A stretch of DNA of 48,715 bases from a candidate division FCPU426 bacterium (GTDB taxonomy: Bacteria; Oederibacteriota; JAAXVQ01; JAUVAV01): assembly GCA_030591525.1 (NCBI GenBank), contig JAUVAV010000026.1, forward strand, positions 1-48,715, in the 5' to 3' direction. Of this stretch, positions 43,508 through 48,715 are shown one piece after another. Position 1 is the stretch's first letter. Every line of letters begins with the position of its first letter. A program made the position numbers and the translations under genes. The notes under the pieces were generated by a model that was not told the origin of the DNA, searched no databases, and saw only the letters and a program-made list of their open reading frames with translations.

Positions 43508-43536
43508 TTGATGGATTAATTAAATTATGCTATAAT
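43508..43536 (+). promoter_or_regulatory. sigma-70 promoter of giant gene 4
   Basis: TTGATG (43508-43513), 17-bp spacer, perfect TATAAT (43531-43536), about 84 bp before the start codon. The preceding gap from 43410 begins with a half palindrome (gtaggggcgggcc) and otherwise shows nothing. Confidence 0.75.
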
Positions 43537-43619
43537 TATACATAAGGGCAATCCGAAATTGAAAAAAATTGAAGAATTCAAAGCATTTGATCAAGAGAAT
43601 TACATAAGGAGCAATTATT

Positions 43620-46600
43620 TTGACTGGATTAGATTTAATTAAAAAAATATTTCCGCCTTCTTTTTCCTGTCTAGGGAAAAGAGCTAAGGATGAGAGGATG
43701 TTTGTTTCTCTATCCGGATGGCAAGCGCCAAGCCTGAGGTCATGGACCAGGATTATTGTGCTCTCAATCTCCATAAGCTTTATTTTTCCCTTCCTGTCAT
43801 GGGCTTTTGAGCCCGGGATATTTCCCCGTCCATCCCACCAGTTAAAATTTAACCATCAGATTATAGCTATTCCGCAGAGTCTCGGTGCTATTACAAAATT
43901 TTATAAAGGCGGGAAACGCCTGGTAGTGCACGTACAGGACCTGCACTGCAATTATGAGGTACAGAATAACATTGCGAACATGATAGACAAGCTGGCCAAC
44001 CGGCAGAGCCTGAGCCTGGTTGCAGTGGAGGGAGCGTCTGAACGGATAAACGTGAGCAAACTCTCGCGTTTTCCCATAGCAGCGGTAAAGAAAAACATAG
44101 CGCATTATTTAATGCAACAGGGCAAAATAACCGGGCCGGAGTTGTACGCGGCTACGGGACAGCATGCCATACATCTGGAAGGGATTGAGAGCCAGGAGTT
44201 GTACGACCAGAACCGGAAAACCGTGATGGAGTTTCTCAATAACGAGACCCAGGGATATATTTGCGATTTACGCGACGGCCTGAATGCGCTCAAGACCGGG
44301 GTGTATAATCGCAAGCTGAGAAAATTCGATGAGAAGCAGCAGGCGTTTCGCAGGGGGGAAATGACCCTGCTTAAATACAGTGTTTTTATCCACAGCCGGG
44401 CCAGGCGCAGTAAAGAAAATCTCTCAGCCTGCCCCAACCTTTCTGCGTATGTCTCCCGGAGAGAACAAATATTGTCCCGGGCCGTGGATTCAGACGGATT
44501 GTTCAGGGAGCTGGAGCGCCTGGATCAGAGACTGCGGGCCGGGTTGTATACCACGCCCGAGCAGGAAGAAATGGACGTTCTGCAGCACCGTCTGGACGTA
44601 ATGGAGAAACTGCTCAATATCTCAGCCTCGCCCGAAGAGTTGGCCGAGTACCGGGCCAAGATGCAAGACTTCAGCATTGAACGGTTTCTGGAATACATGG
44701 CGCGGCATGATAAAAAACGCGAGTTCATGCCGGATGTTGAGATGTTCAGGCTGGATGAGAATCTGAAAAAAGTGAGGGAATTTTACCAGGTGGCTGACCA
44801 GCGCAGCCTGGTTTTTGTAAAGAACATTATAGAGCGGATGAAGCGCGAGCAGGCGGATATTGCCATGCTGGTGACCGGCGGGTATCACACGGATATTATG
44901 CTGGCGGAGTTGGAAAGAAAAGGCATATCTTATATCTGCGTAAAGCCGCGTCTGCAGCGCCAGGATATCGTGAACCCGTATTTTGCCCTTTTGCGCGGCC
45001 AACGCACACCCCTGGAAAAACTCCTGGCGCAGAACCAGAATATCCTGGGACTCGAGACAGCCTGGATTCAGGGTAAGTCCTCAGCGCCGGCTAAACCGGG
45101 TTTCTATAAATTACTGGATGTGCTTATGGTCATGGGTGCTTTAGTAGAAGGCGTGAAAACGGGTGTGTCAAGCCGGCTGAAAATACGGATGTATTATGAT
45201 GATCTGATGGAGAAGTACGTCTTCCATAATAAGAAGATAGGACCCATCTGGGCCCAAGTCCGGATGGATTCCCGATGCCTGGCCGCGCCCCTTACCACGG
45301 GATTTGCCGCAGTCATTCAGAAAATCAGGCAGGCGGAAATATCCGGCAAAACGCTGGCCAGCCTGAGGTGCGGAAAGTATATGGCCAGCATTATAAGCGA
45401 GAATCCGGCGGATATTTTAAAGGCCATTAAGAAAAGTTTTGTTTTGTCCTGGCAGCAAAGAGTTTATGCGTTGGCTCCATATTGGGGTGTGGTTGGTATG
45501 ATGATGTGGCTGGTAATTCTGGCGGCCGAAAAAATGTTGGGCCTGGAGGCCGACGCATCGATGGGCATAGTTGCAGCGGGAACGAGTTTTATAACCACAG
45601 AGCAGGGGAAAGACGTTTTGCCCGGTACGGAAAAGATAAGCGGAGACAAGCTAAACCTGCTTATGGCTATTATTCATTATTTGGATAAAAAGAATACTAA
45701 TGAAATTAGTCCGGCAGAGATAGAGGAACTTTATGACGGGGAAAAGAGTGTTAAGCCTTTAAAAGATTACCTGAGCCGAAATGAATTTATTGAATATTCT
45801 AAAACCACGAGTACCTGGCAACTGACCGAAAAATCCAGGAATATCCGCACAGCTGCCAGGATAATCGAGGTAATGATTGACAATATTGGAAAGGGAAATG
45901 AGGTTTACAGCGAATTGGTGATGAAAGCGGGCCGGAAAGACCGGGAAATTCTGGATGCGGTTATTAATGGAATAATTGAAACGATTAGTAATGAGGAAAC
46001 AGATATTTCCCGGATTATGGATCTGGAAAGTGTCCGGGAGAGGGTTAACCCGGAAAATGAAAAGGCAACCGAGTCGTTTTTAGCCAGCGTGCGGGAAGAA
46101 GCAGGCAAGGTTTTGCAGGAGCAGGCAGCTTACAAGGAAATTAAAGGAGAAACTTTGGATGGATTGCAAGAATTGGTAGAGACCATACCGGGAGAGGCAG
46201 CTCCGGAGATAGCAAAGAGTGTTGACGATACAGAATTACAGGAAACCATGCTGTCCGAAGATTTTACAATAGGATTATTAAACGCCGGCTTGCATGATTG
46301 GTATATCGCGCTAAAAAATGAATCTTCAGGCTTTATAACTAAAAAGAATGCAAAATATGAAAAGAAGAATTCGATTAATAAACTAAAATGGGGAATATTA
46401 CGCATCTTGAGCGTAGAGCGGTATAACCAGCTTCCTAAAGCATGGGAAAGTATATACATTCAAGCAGTAGAGCAGGCAGTTCCTGGAAAAAAACGCAGAA
46501 AGCAACGAAGCGCATCTGCAAAACATCCGGGCAAAAAAGAGACGTCTTTTGTGCCGGAAGATAGGGAGTACGTAGTAGCAGTGCTTGATCGGTTGGACGG

Positions 46601-48715
46601 CCAAAACGGCATTACGCTTAATGACAAGCAAAAAAAGTGGTTGGTCAGCATGATACTTGAAGGGAAGTTTGCAGACCCGGGCAAGACAGATGAAATTTTA
46701 AATACTAACAAGACGGCGATGGAAATAATCGATCATCATTTACGAAAGCCTGAATTTTCAGAGGGCGGGAAAATTCAAGATGATCAGACAAAAGAAAGAG
46801 TGCAAGGTGTACTTAACAATTTTATTAAGAATGTAATCGAACAGGCGAAGAAATTAAAATCCGCCTCGCCGACGAACCTAGCCGGCCTGAAAGCAGCAGC
46901 TGGGCACTTAACTTATGGAAATGTCCAGCAAGCCATGTTTAATGTTGTAAATAGGCAGGTGAGGGAAGCAGGCGTTGAGGATAGTTGGAAGGGGCTTTAT
47001 TACCAAATACGAATTTCCGGTCAAAGTGGAGAGATTAACATAGAAAAATTAAAAGCCTTGATAGAACTAGAGCCTGATATTAGTCAAAAAGCTCCGTGGA
47101 AAATTATTCATGAATTAATAAAAAAAGCCAGCTACTATAAAAGCTTCGACCTTGGTAAATTCAATGGTTTAATCAGAGAAAACGCGCCTGCTATAATAGA
47201 GAATGAGAATTGGAGCGAAGGAATAAATGAATATGCTGATTTAATTGAGAAAATTATCGCTTCTGAAGAGCCGGAAAAATGGATCGCAAATATTAAGGAA
47301 TTTATTCTGGCAATGGTTATAGAGGCGTGTAAATTGCAGATCCGGGAAAAAGATGAGGGTAAATCGTCGGCCGACAAGCCGGTTGTTGACAGTGGTGAAT
47401 TATCCCTAACCAATGAAGACAAGGAATTGGTGGCAGAAGTTTTTGGCTCAATTGCCGAACAGGGACTATTCAAAGAATTATTTACTACTATGAATCAGGC
47501 TGACTTGATTAATGACGCGCTATTTTACGCCATTATAGAATTCGGCCGGGATATTAACGGGATGTTCAAACAATATACGGATATAAAAAATGTTGTTAAT
47601 CCAAAAGAGTTTGCCGCATTGATCAACACTGTGCTTGGTATAGTTGCTGAAAAAAAAGCCGCTAGCGCCAAGCCGGATCACACTGCTGGTGTGGAACCTT
47701 CAAAAGAAGGTTTGCTGGACAGCTCGGGTCAGTCTGAGAAACAGGATGAAATAAGTAAAGAAGATATGGCGAAAGCATTTGCAGCGGGAGCCCAGTATGC
47801 TGCGCAGCATGTCTTGAATCTCATCCAGGCGCTTAGAGAAGCGACGTACCTGAAAACCGCCTTAAGCAAAAAGGCAGAGCATAAAAAATATCTTGGTCAA
47901 AAATTGCGCGAAATGCACGGGGATGAAGCGGCTGCGGTAGAGAAACTGGCTGATGAGATGAAAATTACGGAAAAATTGGCAAGGCAATATTTAGAGCAAA
48001 TTTACCAGGAATCTCCGGAACTTAAGCAGGAGATGGAGCAAGAACAACAATTCACCGCGGAAGTGATCTCTGCGATTAACCAAGCGCACGGGGTTAGGCA
48101 GTATGCTTTAAAGATATTAGCGGATAAGCTGAAATTTGAATTAAAAGCAGAAGGCCGCACTCCGGAGCAGGAAAAAGTGGAGGCCAGGATTGATATAATT
48201 TACGACCACGATGGAAGATTAAAGGCAAAAATGGACGAAGAACGGAGCATAGCCGGACAGGTATTGAATGCCATCTGGGACTATGCCGGATTTGAAGAAC
48301 TTATTCAGGATGATAAAGAAATAGACGAGGAAAACCGGGAGTTGTACCGGGAATCCAATTGGCCCTGGCAATTAATAAAAGATTTCGAACCTGAAAGGTT
48401 AGAGCAAATTGGGCTGCGCCAAGAGAGTTTCTCAACTCTTTTTAATGCAGTGGAGGAATGCAGCGGATATACTGAATTAATGCGGCCCAGCCCGGAAGCA
48501 GAGGTTTTGAGCAAGCTTAAAGCTCACAAAAAGCTCTATGCCGTATATCAACAGCGGATGAAAAGCGAGCAGGAATTAAATCAGCAGCTTATGGAAGCAG
48601 TTAAAAGTAACGGATATATGCCAGAGTCGGCAATAGCGGATATGGTTGCACAAGGAGGAATAAAAGAGAATATAGAAAAAAGGCTTGAAAATATTCTGCA
48701 AAGCGGGGAAGAAGA
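43620..48715 (+). CDS. giant exported protein 4, 3' truncated by window edge (at least 1698 aa)
   Basis: An open frame runs without a stop from 43620 to the last base, so the C-terminus lies outside. The start is TTG at 43620, eight bases after AAGGAG (43606-43611); no ATG fits as well. N-module: GWQAPSLRSW, h-region ~44-61, cleavage near A62, then HVQDLHCNYEVQNN (H104), VEGAS and GGYHT (H423), closing with TPLEKLLAQNQNILG. One hydrophobic segment (VVGMMMWLVILAAE, ~625-645) follows. The core from ~655 is AT-rich and almost wholly helical and charged. Residues ~677-745 (NLLMAIIHYLDKKN, EISPAEIEELY, LSRNEFIEY) resemble a winged helix; the rest has coiled-coil-like stretches and no recognisable enzyme motif. 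The reasons for family membership are strong; core function is unknown. Confidence 0.82.
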   Translation, partial: MTGLDLIKKIFPPSFSCLGKRAKDERMFVSLSGWQAPSLRSWTRIIVLSISISFIFPFLSWAFEPGIFPRPSHQLKFNHQIIAIPQSLGAITKFYKGGKRLVVHVQDLHCNYEVQNNIANMIDKLANRQSLSLVAVEGASERINVSKLSRFPIAAVKKNIAHYLMQQGKITGPELYAATGQHAIHLEGIESQELYDQNRKTVMEFLNNETQGYICDLRDGLNALKTGVYNRKLRKFDEKQQAFRRGEMTLLKYSVFIHSRARRSKENLSACPNLSAYVSRREQILSRAVDSDGLFRELERLDQRLRAGLYTTPEQEEMDVLQHRLDVMEKLLNISASPEELAEYRAKMQDFSIERFLEYMARHDKKREFMPDVEMFRLDENLKKVREFYQVADQRSLVFVKNIIERMKREQADIAMLVTGGYHTDIMLAELERKGISYICVKPRLQRQDIVNPYFALLRGQRTPLEKLLAQNQNILGLETAWIQGKSSAPAKPGFYKLLDVLMVMGALVEGVKTGVSSRLKIRMYYDDLMEKYVFHNKKIGPIWAQVRMDSRCLAAPLTTGFAAVIQKIRQAEISGKTLASLRCGKYMASIISENPADILKAIKKSFVLSWQQRVYALAPYWGVVGMMMWLVILAAEKMLGLEADASMGIVAAGTSFITTEQGKDVLPGTEKISGDKLNLLMAIIHYLDKKNTNEISPAEIEELYDGEKSVKPLKDYLSRNEFIEYSKTTSTWQLTEKSRNIRTAARIIEVMIDNIGKGNEVYSELVMKAGRKDREILDAVINGIIETISNEETDISRIMDLESVRERVNPENEKATESFLASVREEAGKVLQEQAAYKEIKGETLDGLQELVETIPGEAAPEIAKSVDDTELQETMLSEDFTIGLLNAGLHDWYIALKNESSGFITKKNAKYEKKNSINKLKWGILRILSVERYNQLPKAWESIYIQAVEQAVPGKKRRKQRSASAKHPGKKETSFVPEDREYVVAVLDRLDGQNGITLNDKQKKWLVSMILEGKFADPGKTDEILNTNKTAMEIIDHHLRKPEFSEGGKIQDDQTKERVQGVLNNFIKNVIEQAKKLKSASPTNLAGLKAAAGHLTYGNVQQAMFNVVNRQVREAGVEDSWKGLYYQIRISGQSGEINIEKLKALIELEPDISQKAPWKIIHELIKKASYYKSFDLGKFNGLIRENAPAIIENENWSEGINEYADLIEKIIASEEPEKWIANIKEFILAMVIEACKLQIREKDEGKSSADKPVVDSGELSLTNEDKELVAEVFGSIAEQGLFKELFTTMNQADLINDALFYAIIEFGRDINGMFKQYTDIKNVVNPKEFAALINTVLGIVAEKKAASAKPDHTAGVEPSKEGLLDSSGQSEKQDEISKEDMAKAFAAGAQYAAQHVLNLIQALREATYLKTALSKKAEHKKYLGQKLREMHGDEAAAVEKLADEMKITEKLARQYLEQIYQESPELKQEMEQEQQFTAEVISAINQAHGVRQYALKILADKLKFELKAEGRTPEQEKVEARIDIIYDHDGRLKAKMDEERSIAGQVLNAIWDYAGFEELIQDDKEIDEENRELYRESNWPWQLIKDFEPERLEQIGLRQESFSTLFNAVEECSGYTELMRPSPEAEVLSKLKAHKKLYAVYQQRMKSEQELNQQLMEAVKSNGYMPESAIADMVAQGGIKENIEKRLENILQSGEE

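Noticed and set aside
15690-48715. Classical polymorphic toxin or contact-dependent inhibition system
   Set aside because: The variable part is in the middle, not at the C-terminus. There are no RHS/haemagglutinin repeats, no nuclease-type tips and no small immunity genes after each gene.
1-48715. CRISPR array
   Set aside because: No regularly spaced direct repeats with unique spacers; the repeats present are palindromes or pairs.

Overview
The window reads as a bacterial chromosome segment, most consistent with Candidatus Omnitrophota (OP3) or a related PVC-group lineage. This is inference: it rests on a tandem array of giant exported proteins (a known habit of Omnitrophota), moderate GC, c-di-GMP (PilZ) proteins and many families of small intergenic palindromes. 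No taxonomic marker gene was available to confirm it.

Region 1 (1-14963) is an all-forward housekeeping and accessory region. In order it holds a GNAT-like acetyltransferase cut by the left edge, a 1018-residue GT-C-like membrane protein, a Na/Pi cotransporter-PhoU fusion, two PilZ proteins, branched-chain aminotransferase IlvE, a PIN-PhoH ATPase, a DUF2784 membrane protein, an exported protein with a barrel-like C-terminus, a third PilZ protein, a beta-propeller lipoprotein and glycogen synthase GlgA. The gaps are filled with at least six kinds of palindromic or inverted repeats.

Region 2 (14964-15689) is a small non-coding segment. It has a MITE-like repeat, tRNA-Glu(UUC), hairpins, a probable terminator and the promoter of the first giant gene.

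Region 3 (15690-48715) is the unusual part: four consecutive giant genes encoding 4433, 2092, 2506 and at least 1698 residues, the last cut by the right edge. Each starts with the same ~470-residue module, a long-n-region signal peptide followed by a domain resembling the TIKI/TraB/ChaN fold. The spacing between its two key histidine motifs is 319-320 residues in all four. The three complete proteins end with the same ~615-residue module. Between these constant ends lie unrelated, more AT-rich cores of about 1000-3350 residues. The first core contains recognisable F420-dependent NADP reductase, phosphohexomutase, SAM methyltransferase and glucose-6-phosphate isomerase domains, several with intact active-site motifs. 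The third holds a kinase-like fold. The second and third carry degenerate zinc-protease-like HE helices. Each gene has its own near-consensus sigma-70 promoter with a 17-bp spacer, so they look like separately transcribed paralogues with exchangeable cores. This constant-variable-constant family is the best candidate for an undescribed system. What it does cannot be settled from sequence alone.
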